DNA of 64,000 nucleotides from Streptomyces sp. NBC_01244. Lineage in GTDB: Bacteria > Actinomycetota > Actinomycetes > Streptomycetales > Streptomycetaceae. The DNA is taken from positions 3,348,001 to 3,412,000 of the forward strand of contig NZ_CP108488.1 of assembly GCF_035987325.1 (NCBI RefSeq), given 5' to 3'. Shown one piece after another: positions 19,802-28,711 of the stretch; position 1 is the first letter of the stretch, and every line of letters begins with the position of its first letter. Under the pieces are notes generated by a model, which saw only the letters and a list, made by a program, of their open reading frames with translations, did no database searches and was not told where the DNA came from. Both the position numbers and the translations under genes were made by a program.

Positions 19802-19807
19802 AGGGTA
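19802..19807 (-). promoter_or_regulatory. Candidate -10 box of proA (leaderless)
   Basis: TACCCT on the minus strand, 6 nt before the proA ATG; no ribosome-binding site. It places a promoter between the repeat element and proA. Confidence 0.4.
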
Positions 19808-19911
19808 ATCCCCGTCCACCCCCGGGCCGATGGGGTTCCACCCCGCGAGACACCTTTTCGACGCGGACTGCGTCCGGCGGTGGCCCCGGTGGGCGGGTGC
19901 GGCTGGTTCTG

Positions 19912-19971
19912 CCCTGCGGGGCGAGGTCCCCTACCCGCCCTTCCACCGTTCCCCGGGCTACGCCCGGACCC
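19912..19971. repeat. 60-bp dispersed intergenic module, copy 2
   Basis: 57 of 60 positions match 6323-6382. Differences are at the 12th, 13th and about the 49th bases. Same orientation relative to the plus strand and same downstream unit. Confidence 0.85.
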
Positions 19972-19997
19972 CCTGGGGCTCCGCCCCGGCCCCCGCG

Positions 19998-20063
19998 CCT
20001 CAAACGCCGGCGAGGCTGAATGATGCCGCGCAGCGGCATTCATAGCCCGTCCGGCGTTTGAGG
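19998..20063. repeat. Inverted repeat made of two CCTCAAACGCCGG units
   Basis: CCTCAAACGCCGG (19998-20010) faces CCGGCGTTTGAGG (20051-20063). The inner part, ATGCCG/CGGCAT around GCAG, pairs further, so the whole could fold into one 66-nt hairpin. It is placed between two same-strand genes and might terminate transcription from the 136-aa gene or proB mRNA before proA. Confidence 0.7.
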
Positions 20064-20152
20064 ACCGGGTCCGGGCAGAGCCCGGGGAACGGGCGAAGCC
20101 CCGCCGGACCCCCACGCCGGGACGACGATGGCGGCACCGCCTACCGCCGCGT

Positions 20153-20563
20153 CTAATAGGGGTGCACGCCCATGGGGTGGGCCGGGGGTGGGCCGTAACC
20201 TTCGGCCACACGTTGGTGGTAGGTGGCGCGGTCGATGACTTCGAGGCCGACGATCTCCCAGGGCGGGAGGTTCGCCGAGGACCGGTGTTCCCCCCAGAGC
20301 CGCAGCGCGACGGCGGCCGCGTCGTGGAGGTCTCGGGCTTCCTCCCAGTAGCGGATTTCCGCGTGGTCGTCGGCGTAGCGGCTGGTCAGCAGGAAGGGGT
20401 GGTCGTGGGCGAGCTGCTCCAGCCCGCGGCGTACGTCGGACAGCGGCGCGGGCTTCCCGGAGACGCTCAGGGTGATGTGCCAGAGACGGGAGGCGTCCCG
20501 GTCCTCCCCGGTCCCGCCGACGTCACCGTCCCCGGTGCCGACGCTGGTCAGCGCTCGTCTCAC
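20153..20563 (-). CDS. Conserved hypothetical protein (136 aa)
   Basis: A soluble alpha/beta-like protein with a disordered N-terminus, then LWHITLSVSGKPAPLSDVRRG, HPFLLTSRYADDHAEIRYWEEARDL and ALRLWGEHRSSANLPPWEIVGLEVIDRATYHQR. The C-terminus is Pro/Gly/His-rich. The pattern is conserved between proA and proB in Streptomyces as far as I recall, but I cannot assign a function. AAGGAGG lies 7 nt before the GTG, so the start is well supported. Confidence 0.82.
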   Translation of the reverse strand: MRRALTSVGTGDGDVGGTGEDRDASRLWHITLSVSGKPAPLSDVRRGLEQLAHDHPFLLTSRYADDHAEIRYWEEARDLHDAAAVALRLWGEHRSSANLPPWEIVGLEVIDRATYHQRVAEGYGPPPAHPMGVHPY

Positions 20564-20649
20564 CAGCCGCCTCCTTGGTCTGCGCTACGCGTGTCCGCCC
20601 CTCACAGTTGACCAGTCCTCGGCTCACCGCGCGGCGGTTTTACCGAACC

Positions 20650-21777
20650 TCAGCCCTGCAGCAGGACCAGATCGTCGCGGTGGACGACCTCCCGCTCGTA
20701 CTCGGGTCCGAGTTCCCGCGCGAGCTCGCGCGTGGAGCGGCCGAGGAGCTGCGGGAGCTCCTTGGCGTCGAAGTTGACGAGGCCGCGCGCCACTGCCCGG
20801 CCGTCGGCCGAGCGCAGTTCCACGGGGTCCCCGGCGACGAAGTCGCCCTCGACCGAGGCGATGCCGGCGGGCAGGAGCGAGCTTCCGCGTTCGGTCACCG
20901 CGCGGACGGCTCCCTCGTCCAGGACGAGGTGTCCCTGGGGGGTCGAGGCGTGCTGGAGCCACAGGAGCCGGTCCGTCGAGCGGCGTCCGGTGGAGTGGAA
21001 GAGGGTGCCGGTGGCCCGCCCGGCCAGGGCGTCCGCGGCCTGGCTCGCCGAGGTGAGCACGACCGGGATGCCGGCGGCCGCGGCGATGCGCGCCGCCTCG
21101 ACCTTGGTGGCCATGCCGCCGGTGCCGACGCCCGCCTTGCCGACGCTGCCGATGGTGACGTGGGCGATGTCCTCGGGGCCGTGCACCTCGTCGATGCGGC
21201 TGGTGCCGGGCTGGGACGGGTCGCCGTCGTAGAGGCCGTCGACGTCCGAGAGCAGGACGAGGAGGTCGGCGCGGACCAGGTGGGCCACGAGTGCGGCGAG
21301 GCGGTCGTTGTCGCCGAAGCGGATCTCGTCGGTGGCGACGGTGTCGTTCTCGTTGACGACGGGCAGCGCCCCCATGGCCAGGAGCTGGTCCAGGGTCCGG
21401 TAGGCGTTGCGGTAGTGCGCGCGCCGGCTCGTGTCGTCGGTGGTGAGGAGCACCTGGCCGACGCGTACGCCGTACCGGGCGAAGGAAGCGGTGTAGCGGG
21501 CGACGAGCAGGCCCTGGCCGACGCTCGCGGCGGCCTGCTGGCGGGCCAGGTCGGTGGGGCGGCGGCGCAGGCCGAGCGGGGAGAGTCCGGCGGCGATGGC
21601 TCCGCTGGAGACCAGGACGATCTCCTTCTCGCCGCCGCTGCGCGCCTTGGCCAGTACGTCGACCAGCGCGTCCACCCGGTCGGCGTCGAGTCCGCCGGCC
21701 GCCGTGGTCAGGGAGGAGGAGCCGACCTTGACCACGATCCTGCGCGCGTCGAGCACGTCCTGCCTAGCCGCTGACAC
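20650..21777 (-). CDS. proB: Glutamate 5-kinase
   Basis: First step of proline synthesis: phosphorylates glutamate to gamma-glutamyl phosphate. The amino-acid kinase domain (about 10-255) shows RRIVVKVGSSSLTTAAGGLD, VLVSSGAIAAG, VVNENDTVATDEIRFGDND and GTGGMATKVEAARIA. A C-terminal PUA domain (about 275-370) ends GPEYEREVVHRDDLVLL. The GTG start at 21777 is chosen for its AGGGGACA upstream; a longer frame upstream is a different gene region. 375 residues, normal length. Confidence 0.97.
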   Translation of the reverse strand: MSAARQDVLDARRIVVKVGSSSLTTAAGGLDADRVDALVDVLAKARSGGEKEIVLVSSGAIAAGLSPLGLRRRPTDLARQQAAASVGQGLLVARYTASFARYGVRVGQVLLTTDDTSRRAHYRNAYRTLDQLLAMGALPVVNENDTVATDEIRFGDNDRLAALVAHLVRADLLVLLSDVDGLYDGDPSQPGTSRIDEVHGPEDIAHVTIGSVGKAGVGTGGMATKVEAARIAAAAGIPVVLTSASQAADALAGRATGTLFHSTGRRSTDRLLWLQHASTPQGHLVLDEGAVRAVTERGSSLLPAGIASVEGDFVAGDPVELRSADGRAVARGLVNFDAKELPQLLGRSTRELARELGPEYEREVVHRDDLVLLQG

Positions 21778-21884
21778 TTCTGTCCCCTGACCCTTGACCC
21801 TCGCCGAATGACCCTCGCCGAACAGGAACCTGCGCACCTGCCCGCCCAATCTACGGGGTGCCCGGGCGGGGCCGCCCTCCGGTT

Positions 21885-22343
21885 TCAGACCGTGGACGCG
21901 CTCTGGGCCTGCTCCGGTTCTCCGGCCGCGTCGGCCGTCCCGGGAATGAGGATCTTGCGGGAGATGACGAAGGTGAAGGGGATCGCCACGACGGCCGCGA
22001 CCAGCGGCGCGATCTTGGTGTTCATGCCGGCCCAGCTCACCAGGGCGTACAGGCCGACGGACTGGACCACGAAGTTCGTGATGTTGGTCAGCGGGAAGAG
22101 CAGGAACTTCTTCCAGGTCGGCCGGGTCCGGTAGGTGAAGTAGGTGTTCATGAAGAACGAGCCGACCATCGCCAGCACGAAGGCGAGGGAGTAGGCGGCG
22201 AAGTACGGCATCCACGGGTGCAGGAGCAGGTAGAGGACGTAGAAGGTTCCGGTGTTGACCCCGCCGACCAGACCGAACCGGACGATCTGGCCGAGCTGGG
22301 TCTTCCGGTCGGTGGCGGGCCGCCCGTCCGTCGTGCGGGACAT
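21885..22343 (-). CDS. GtrA-family membrane protein
   Basis: 152 residues, four membrane helices (VRFGLVGGVNTGTFYVLYLLL, YSLAFVLAMVGSFFMNTYFTY, FLLFPLTNITNFVVQSVGLYALV, IAPLVAAVVAIPFTFVIS). GtrA proteins are thought to flip or transfer polyprenyl-phosphate-linked sugars. Its start overlaps the stop of the upstream GT2 gene by one base (TGATG), so the pair is translationally coupled and is probably a GtrA/GtrB-type sugar-donor system. Confidence 0.93.
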   Translation of the reverse strand: MSRTTDGRPATDRKTQLGQIVRFGLVGGVNTGTFYVLYLLLHPWMPYFAAYSLAFVLAMVGSFFMNTYFTYRTRPTWKKFLLFPLTNITNFVVQSVGLYALVSWAGMNTKIAPLVAAVVAIPFTFVISRKILIPGTADAAGEPEQAQSASTV

Positions 22344-23344
22344 CAGTTGCTTCGCTCGGCGATCACGGCCTCGGCCTCCGGCAGCTGCGCGTCGCGGATG
22401 TCGGTGGGGTTGCCCGTCCGGTCGGTGCCGTGCGACTCCTTCACCAGGAAGTGCGGCCGGCGCTTGGTCTCGTAGTAGATGCGGCCGATGTACTCGCCGA
22501 TCAGGCCCAGCATGATCATCTGAACGCCGCCCAGGCCCGCGATGAGCGCCACGATCGTGACGTAACCCGGGGACTCCACCCCGTTGGTCATCGCCATGAC
22601 GGTGATGAACAGGGCGTAGAGCACCGTCAGGGCCACCAGCGACACGCCCGACCAGATGCCGATGCGCAGCGGCCGGTTGTTGAACGAGATGAGCCCGTCC
22701 ATGCCGTAGTTCAGCAGGGCGCCGAACTTCCACTTCGTCTCGCCGGCCTCGCGCTGCGCGTTGCGGTAGTCGAAGTGGACCGTGTCGAAGCCGATCCAGG
22801 AGAACAGGCCCTTGGAGAAGCGGTTGTACTCGGGCAGCGACAGCAGCGCGTCCACGGCCGGGCGGGACAGCAGCCGGAAGTCGCCGACGCCGTCGGTGAG
22901 CTCCACGTCGACCCAGCGGTTGACGCCCCGGTAGTAGAGGCGGCTCAGCGCCGAGCGGAGCTTCTTGTCCCCTTCGCGGGTGCGGCGGGCGATGATCTGG
23001 TCGTGGCCCTGCCGGTAGTAGTCGAGCATGGTGGCGATGAGCTCCGGCGGGTGCTGGAGGTCCGCGTCCATGATGACCACGGCGTCGCCGGTGGCCTCGC
23101 GCAGGCCCGCGAGCATGCCGGCCTCCTTGCCGAAGTTCCGGCTGAAGGAGACGTACCGGGTCCGGTCCGTGTGCTGCGCCGCGATCTTGCGGAGCTTTTC
23201 GAGGGTTCCGTCGCGGCTGCCGTCATCGACGTAGCAGACCTCGTACTCGACGGGCAGAGCATCCAGAACCTTGCGGATCTCCGTGTCGAAGCTGTCGATG
23301 ACAGCTTCCTCGTTGTAGCAAGGGACTACTACCGACAGCTTCAT
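22343..23344 (-). CDS. Polyprenyl-phosphate glycosyltransferase, family 2 (GtrB/DPM-like)
   Basis: 333 residues. The GT-A domain begins SVVVPCYNEEAVIDSFD and holds VDDGSRDGTLEKLRK, MDADLQHPPELI (metal/catalytic Asp) and DGVGDFRLLSRPAVDALL. Two C-terminal membrane helices (IWSGVSLVALTVLYALFITVMA, VTIVALIAGLGGVQMIMLGLIGEYIGRIYYE) match the GtrB/ArnC class that puts a sugar onto undecaprenyl phosphate at the inner face. The start MKLSVV has AGGAAG upstream. It is coupled to the GtrA gene and divergent from the TagF-like gene. Confidence 0.94.
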   Translation of the reverse strand: MKLSVVVPCYNEEAVIDSFDTEIRKVLDALPVEYEVCYVDDGSRDGTLEKLRKIAAQHTDRTRYVSFSRNFGKEAGMLAGLREATGDAVVIMDADLQHPPELIATMLDYYRQGHDQIIARRTREGDKKLRSALSRLYYRGVNRWVDVELTDGVGDFRLLSRPAVDALLSLPEYNRFSKGLFSWIGFDTVHFDYRNAQREAGETKWKFGALLNYGMDGLISFNNRPLRIGIWSGVSLVALTVLYALFITVMAMTNGVESPGYVTIVALIAGLGGVQMIMLGLIGEYIGRIYYETKRRPHFLVKESHGTDRTGNPTDIRDAQLPEAEAVIAERSN

Positions 23345-23498
23345 GAACACTTCCTGCGGTCCGAACGGGTGGATTACGGCGACCGGACCTGCCACTCACC
23401 TCTCATAGAAGTATGCACGCCGGTGGGAGCGCTGCCGGGGGTGAGTGCGGCACACGGTAGCTTTAACGGGATAAGCGCAATGAAACAGAGGGATCGAG

Positions 23499-26378
23499 GT
23501 GCACGTGCCTGACGTCTCCGTGGTCGTCATCGTCTACAACGACGCAGAGCGTCTTCCGGCAGCAGTCCAGTCGGTGTTGGACCAGACCCTGCACGGGGTC
23601 GAAGTCGTGATCGTCGACGACTGCAGCAAGGACGGGTCCTACGCGGTCGCCCAGAAGCTCGAGACCGCGCATCCGGGGAGGGTGCGCGCCTTCCAGCTGC
23701 CGGAGAACAGCGGGGGCTGCGGCGCCCCGCGCAATCACGGCATCCAGCAGGCCACCGGAACGTACGTCATGTTCCTGGACAGCGATGACGTACTGGAACG
23801 CAACGCCTGCCGCAACATGCTGGACGCCGCCGAGCGGACCGGGTCCGACCTGGTTTCGGGCATGTGCGTCAGGGTCCACCTCGACAGCCGTTCGGGCAAG
23901 ACCACCGAGTGGTATCCGTGGATCTACTCGCGCACCCGCACGCTCGAGTCGATCACCGAGTACCCCGACCTGCTGGTCTACGACACCCTCTCCACGAACA
24001 AGTGCTACCGGCGCGCGTTCCTGCTGGAGCAGGGCCTCGAGTTCCCGGTCGGCATCCACTACGAGGACCTGCTCTTCTCCGCACAGGCCTACGTCGCCGC
24101 CCGCCGCATCACGCTCATCCCGAACCACGTTTACTACTGGAACGTGATCGAGAAGGCCTCGGCGAAGTCGATCAGCAACCGGCGCCACGAGATCGAGAAC
24201 TTCGTCCACCGGATGGAGATCCACCGCCGCGTCGACGAACTGCTGGCGGCCAGGGGCCACGCGGAGATCAAGTCCGCGAAGGACATCAAGTTCCTCAAGC
24301 ACGACCTGGTGCTCCACCTGCGGGACCTGCCCCTGCTCGATGACGCCTACCGCCAGGAGTTCGCCCGGCTCGCCAACGGCTATCTGGCCGGCATCGACCC
24401 GGCCGCGTACGACAGCGTCAGCAACCTCCAGGCCATCTGCGCCTACCTGCTCGGCAAGGAGGACTGGGACAACCTCCTGCCCGCCGCCGACGCCATGACC
24501 AACCAGGGCCGGCTCACCTCCCCGCTCGCCGAGCGGTACGGGCGCGTCTACTGGTGCGAACAGCACATCGACGGCCCCGACGCCGAGACGGCCCGCCGGA
24601 TACTGGACGTCACCAACCAGCCCTACGCCGGTGCGCCGCTCTCCTCCCTCACGCTGGGCAACCGCCTGACCGCGTACGAGGACGACGGCCGCGGCACCGT
24701 GACCCTGTCGGGTGCCGTGGTGAACCCGCTCGGCCGGATCCGCCCGGACGTGGAGCTGAAGGCCTCGCTGGAGTTCCGCGCCCGCCGTCAGATCGGCGTC
24801 CGCTCCTTCAGCTTCCCGGTGGCAACCGTTCGGCACGCCGGCGACACGATCGAGTGGCAGACCACGGCCGACATCGGCAGCACCGTCCGCCCGCTCGGCA
24901 TCATCGACGCGGTCTGGGACGTACGCCTGAAGCTGACGGCCGGCCCCGACCGGCTCACCACCCGCGTCTCCGTCGGCGGGGCCGACCTGGAGAAGGCGGC
25001 CCGGCTGCGCGTGCGCCCGAGGCTGACCCGGCTGGTCTCCGACCGCTTCGAGCCGGAGATGACCAAGAAGGGCAACCTCTCCTACGTCCTGACCGCCGAG
25101 GGCGCCGCCGCCGTGCGCACCCAGACGCTGATCGACGGCGCGATGCACGGCAAGGCCGCCGGAATGGTCAAGCGGAGCCTTCGCAAGGCCCTGCGGGCAC
25201 GGCGCAACTTCGGCTCGGGCGAGCAGAAGGTGAAGGTCTACCACGAGGTCTTCTCGAAGCTGCCCATCAAGAAGGGCACGGTCGTCTTCGAGAGCCACAT
25301 GGGCAAGCAGTACAGCGACAGCCCGCGGGCGATCTACGAGGAGCTGGTGCGCTCCGGCGCTCAGATCGAGGCGATCTGGTCCTACGCGGGCGCCAAGCCC
25401 ACCGGCTTCCCCCCGGAGGCCACCCTGGTGCGGCGCTGGAGCTGGGCCTACCTGCGGGCGCTGGCGCAGGCCGAGTACTGGATCGACAACCAGGGCTTCC
25501 CGCTGGCGCTGACCAAGCGCCCCGGGACCACGTACATCCAGACCTGGCACGGCTCGGCGCTCAAGCGCATGGGCTTCCACGAGCCCCGCACCAAGGCGCA
25601 GGACCGTGCCGGCCAGGGCCGCTTCCAGGCGGCCATCGACCGCTTCGACCACTTCCTGATCCGCTCCGAGCACGACGCCCGCACCCTCGCCAAGGGTTTC
25701 CGGCTGCGTGACGAGGTGCTGCTGCGTACCGGCTACCCGCGCAACGACGCCCTGGTCGCGGCCCACCGTGCCGAGGCGAACAGTGGCGAGCGGGTCCGAG
25801 GCGCCCTGGCGGGCGAGTTCGGGATCGACCCGGAGAAGAAGGTGCTGCTGTACGCGCCGACCTTCCGGGCGAAGGCGGACGGCACGGTGGAGGGCTTCAA
25901 GTTCCCCTTCGACGTGGAGGAGTTCGCCGACCGGCTCGGCGACCGCTTCACGCTGCTGGTGCGCACCCACTACCTCAACAACGTCACGCTGCCGCCGTCG
26001 GTCGCGGGCCGGGTCATCGACGTGTCCCGCCACCACGACATCACACCGCTGCTGGCGCTCGCCGACGGGCTGATCACCGACTACTCGTCCGTGATGTTCG
26101 ACTACGCGGTCCTGGACCGGCCGATGCTGTTCTTCGCGTACGACTACGAGAAGTACGCGAACGACATCCGCGGCACGTACTTCGACCTCAAGGAGAAGGC
26201 CCCGGGCCCGGTGGTCGCCACCGCGGACGAGCTGCTCCAGGCCCTCGCCGCCTTCGACGAGGCGGATGCCAAGTACGCCGAGGCGCGCCAGCGTTTCCTC
26301 GCCGAGTTCGGCGAGTACGACCGCGGGGACGCGGCCCGCCGGATCGTCGAGAAGTTCTTCACCAGGAGCGGCAAGTGA
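23499..26378 (+). CDS. Bifunctional GT2 / CDP-glycerol glycerophosphotransferase (TagF-like)
   Basis: 959 residues with two catalytic parts. Residues 1-250 are a GT-A glycosyltransferase (DVSVVVIVYNDAERLPAAV, IVDDCSKDGS, MFLDSDDVLERN). Residues about 590-950 are a glycerophosphotransferase domain: IQTWHGSALKRMG, LRTGYPRNDALV, LLYAPTFRAKADG, DVSRHHDITPLLALADGLIT, DYSSVMFDYAVLDRPMLFF. Between them lies a beta-rich linker. Enzymes of this class polymerise glycerol- or other polyol-phosphate wall polymers, and the N-terminal GT2 would add sugar. GTG at 23499 or 23505; GAGG lies just before. It overlaps the next gene (GTGA). Confidence 0.93.
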   Translation: MHVPDVSVVVIVYNDAERLPAAVQSVLDQTLHGVEVVIVDDCSKDGSYAVAQKLETAHPGRVRAFQLPENSGGCGAPRNHGIQQATGTYVMFLDSDDVLERNACRNMLDAAERTGSDLVSGMCVRVHLDSRSGKTTEWYPWIYSRTRTLESITEYPDLLVYDTLSTNKCYRRAFLLEQGLEFPVGIHYEDLLFSAQAYVAARRITLIPNHVYYWNVIEKASAKSISNRRHEIENFVHRMEIHRRVDELLAARGHAEIKSAKDIKFLKHDLVLHLRDLPLLDDAYRQEFARLANGYLAGIDPAAYDSVSNLQAICAYLLGKEDWDNLLPAADAMTNQGRLTSPLAERYGRVYWCEQHIDGPDAETARRILDVTNQPYAGAPLSSLTLGNRLTAYEDDGRGTVTLSGAVVNPLGRIRPDVELKASLEFRARRQIGVRSFSFPVATVRHAGDTIEWQTTADIGSTVRPLGIIDAVWDVRLKLTAGPDRLTTRVSVGGADLEKAARLRVRPRLTRLVSDRFEPEMTKKGNLSYVLTAEGAAAVRTQTLIDGAMHGKAAGMVKRSLRKALRARRNFGSGEQKVKVYHEVFSKLPIKKGTVVFESHMGKQYSDSPRAIYEELVRSGAQIEAIWSYAGAKPTGFPPEATLVRRWSWAYLRALAQAEYWIDNQGFPLALTKRPGTTYIQTWHGSALKRMGFHEPRTKAQDRAGQGRFQAAIDRFDHFLIRSEHDARTLAKGFRLRDEVLLRTGYPRNDALVAAHRAEANSGERVRGALAGEFGIDPEKKVLLYAPTFRAKADGTVEGFKFPFDVEEFADRLGDRFTLLVRTHYLNNVTLPPSVAGRVIDVSRHHDITPLLALADGLITDYSSVMFDYAVLDRPMLFFAYDYEKYANDIRGTYFDLKEKAPGPVVATADELLQALAAFDEADAKYAEARQRFLAEFGEYDRGDAARRIVEKFFTRSGK

Positions 26379-27571
26379 GCCAGCAGACTTCCACCGCACC
26401 GCAGAGCCCCGGCGAGGCCGCCGGCGGTCGTGACATCTTCCTCGTCTCCAACAGCGTGGACGAGCTCGGTGGCGTGACCACCTGGTCGCACCAGATGGCC
26501 AGGCTGTTCAGCGACCGCGGACACCGGGTCCACGTCATCGGCATCACCCCCGTCGCCGAGGAGCTCCGCCAGCAGCTCCCGGCGGACCTTCCCTACGCGG
26601 TGACCACGCTGTACGACTCCCACCCGGCGGCGGCCCGCGCGCTGCACGGCATCAAGGGCCGGCTCAACGCGCCCGAACGGCGCCGCCAGGCGGCCCGCCG
26701 GGCGACGATGCAGGCCAAGGCGGACCGGCTGGGCGAGCTGATGCAAGCGGCCCGCCCCGGCGCCGTGGTGATCGTCACACAGGTCTGGGCGATGGAGTGG
26801 GTGGCCCTCGCCGACACCAAGGGCTGCACGCTCATCGGCATGAGCCACGAGTCCTTCGAGGCCAGCAACAAGTCCTCCCGGGGCCAGCGGGTCCGCCGGT
26901 ACTACCGGGAGGTCGACCGCATGCTCGTGCTGACCCCCGAGGACGCGGACCTCTGGATCCGCTCGGGCATGGAGAACGTCTCCAGCATGCCGAACCCGCT
27001 GCCGTTCATGCCCGACTCCCCCGCCCCGCGCACCGAGAAGGTCGTGGCGAGCGTCGGCCGCCTCGCCTTCGAGAAGGGCGTGGATCTGCTGCTCGACGCG
27101 TGGGCGGACGCCGCCCCGCACCACCCCGGCTGGGTCCTGCGGATCTACGGGGCCGGCGTGGAGGAGGCGACCCTGCGGGCGCACGCCGCCGGGCTGGGCC
27201 TGGAGGACTCCGTGGAGTGGATGGGCAGCACCAGCGACGTGCTGGGCGCGCTGAACGGAGCCTCCGTCTTCGCTCAGGCCTCACGCGCCGAAGGGTTCCC
27301 GATCACGCTGCTGGAGGCGATGGCTGCGGGCGTGCCGGTGGCCGCCTTCGACTGCGCGCCGGGCGTCCGGGAGATCGTGACGCACGGCGAGGACGGGCTG
27401 CTGGCCCGGCTCGGCAACACGATGGAGCTCGGCGGACAGCTGGACCGGCTGATGGCGGGCCGCGAGCTGCGCGACCGGCTCGGCGACGCCGCCTTCCACA
27501 ATGTGCAGCGGTTCTCCAGCGTCGAGATCACCGACCGGTGGGAAGAGCTGTTCTCCTTCCTGGAGCGCTGA
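26375..27571 (+). CDS. Glycosyltransferase family 4
   Basis: 398 residues, GT-B fold. N-terminal DIFLVSNSVDELGGVTTWSHQMARLF is the acceptor-side motif. The donor half has VASVGRLAFEKGVDLLLDAW, VLRIYGAGVEEATLRAHA and the retaining-enzyme EX7E motif in ASRAEGFPITLLEAMAAG. The start overlaps the previous stop by GTGA, so it is coupled to the TagF-like polymerase and probably decorates the same wall polymer. Cytoplasmic or membrane-peripheral. The sugar is unknown. Confidence 0.93.
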   Translation: MSQQTSTAPQSPGEAAGGRDIFLVSNSVDELGGVTTWSHQMARLFSDRGHRVHVIGITPVAEELRQQLPADLPYAVTTLYDSHPAAARALHGIKGRLNAPERRRQAARRATMQAKADRLGELMQAARPGAVVIVTQVWAMEWVALADTKGCTLIGMSHESFEASNKSSRGQRVRRYYREVDRMLVLTPEDADLWIRSGMENVSSMPNPLPFMPDSPAPRTEKVVASVGRLAFEKGVDLLLDAWADAAPHHPGWVLRIYGAGVEEATLRAHAAGLGLEDSVEWMGSTSDVLGALNGASVFAQASRAEGFPITLLEAMAAGVPVAAFDCAPGVREIVTHGEDGLLARLGNTMELGGQLDRLMAGRELRDRLGDAAFHNVQRFSSVEITDRWEELFSFLER

Positions 27572-27579
27572 GCACGACA

Positions 27580-27619
27580 GAAGCCGCCCGCCCCGGAATC
27601 GACCGGGGCGGGCGGCTTC
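27580..27619. terminator. Bidirectional terminator between GT4 and galE
   Basis: Perfect 17-bp stem GAAGCCGCCCGCCCCGG with loop AATCGA. It lies between convergent genes, 9 bp after the GT4 stop. Confidence 0.9.
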
Positions 27620-27635
27620 GTACGTTCTCCCTGTT

Positions 27636-28625
<990 letters not shown>

Positions 28626-28711
28626 GCGTGTCTCCTCAGTTCTCTTTCGTGCTTCTCGTCCGGCTCTCGACCGGCTTCCGGTCCCGGCTGCCGGAGCGGC
28701 CGGGTCCCGCT

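Larger units (their letters stand above)
19796..20152. other. Intergenic region with repeat module and large hairpin
   Basis: 357 bp upstream of proA. Apart from the proA -10 box, it holds the second copy of the 60-bp module (19912-19971) and a 66-nt inverted repeat. No gene is seen. Confidence 0.7.

Noticed and set aside
23463..26399. A 978-codon minus-strand frame opposite the TagF-like gene
   Set aside because: It is an antisense shadow. The plus-strand protein has both glycosyltransferase and glycerophosphotransferase motifs.
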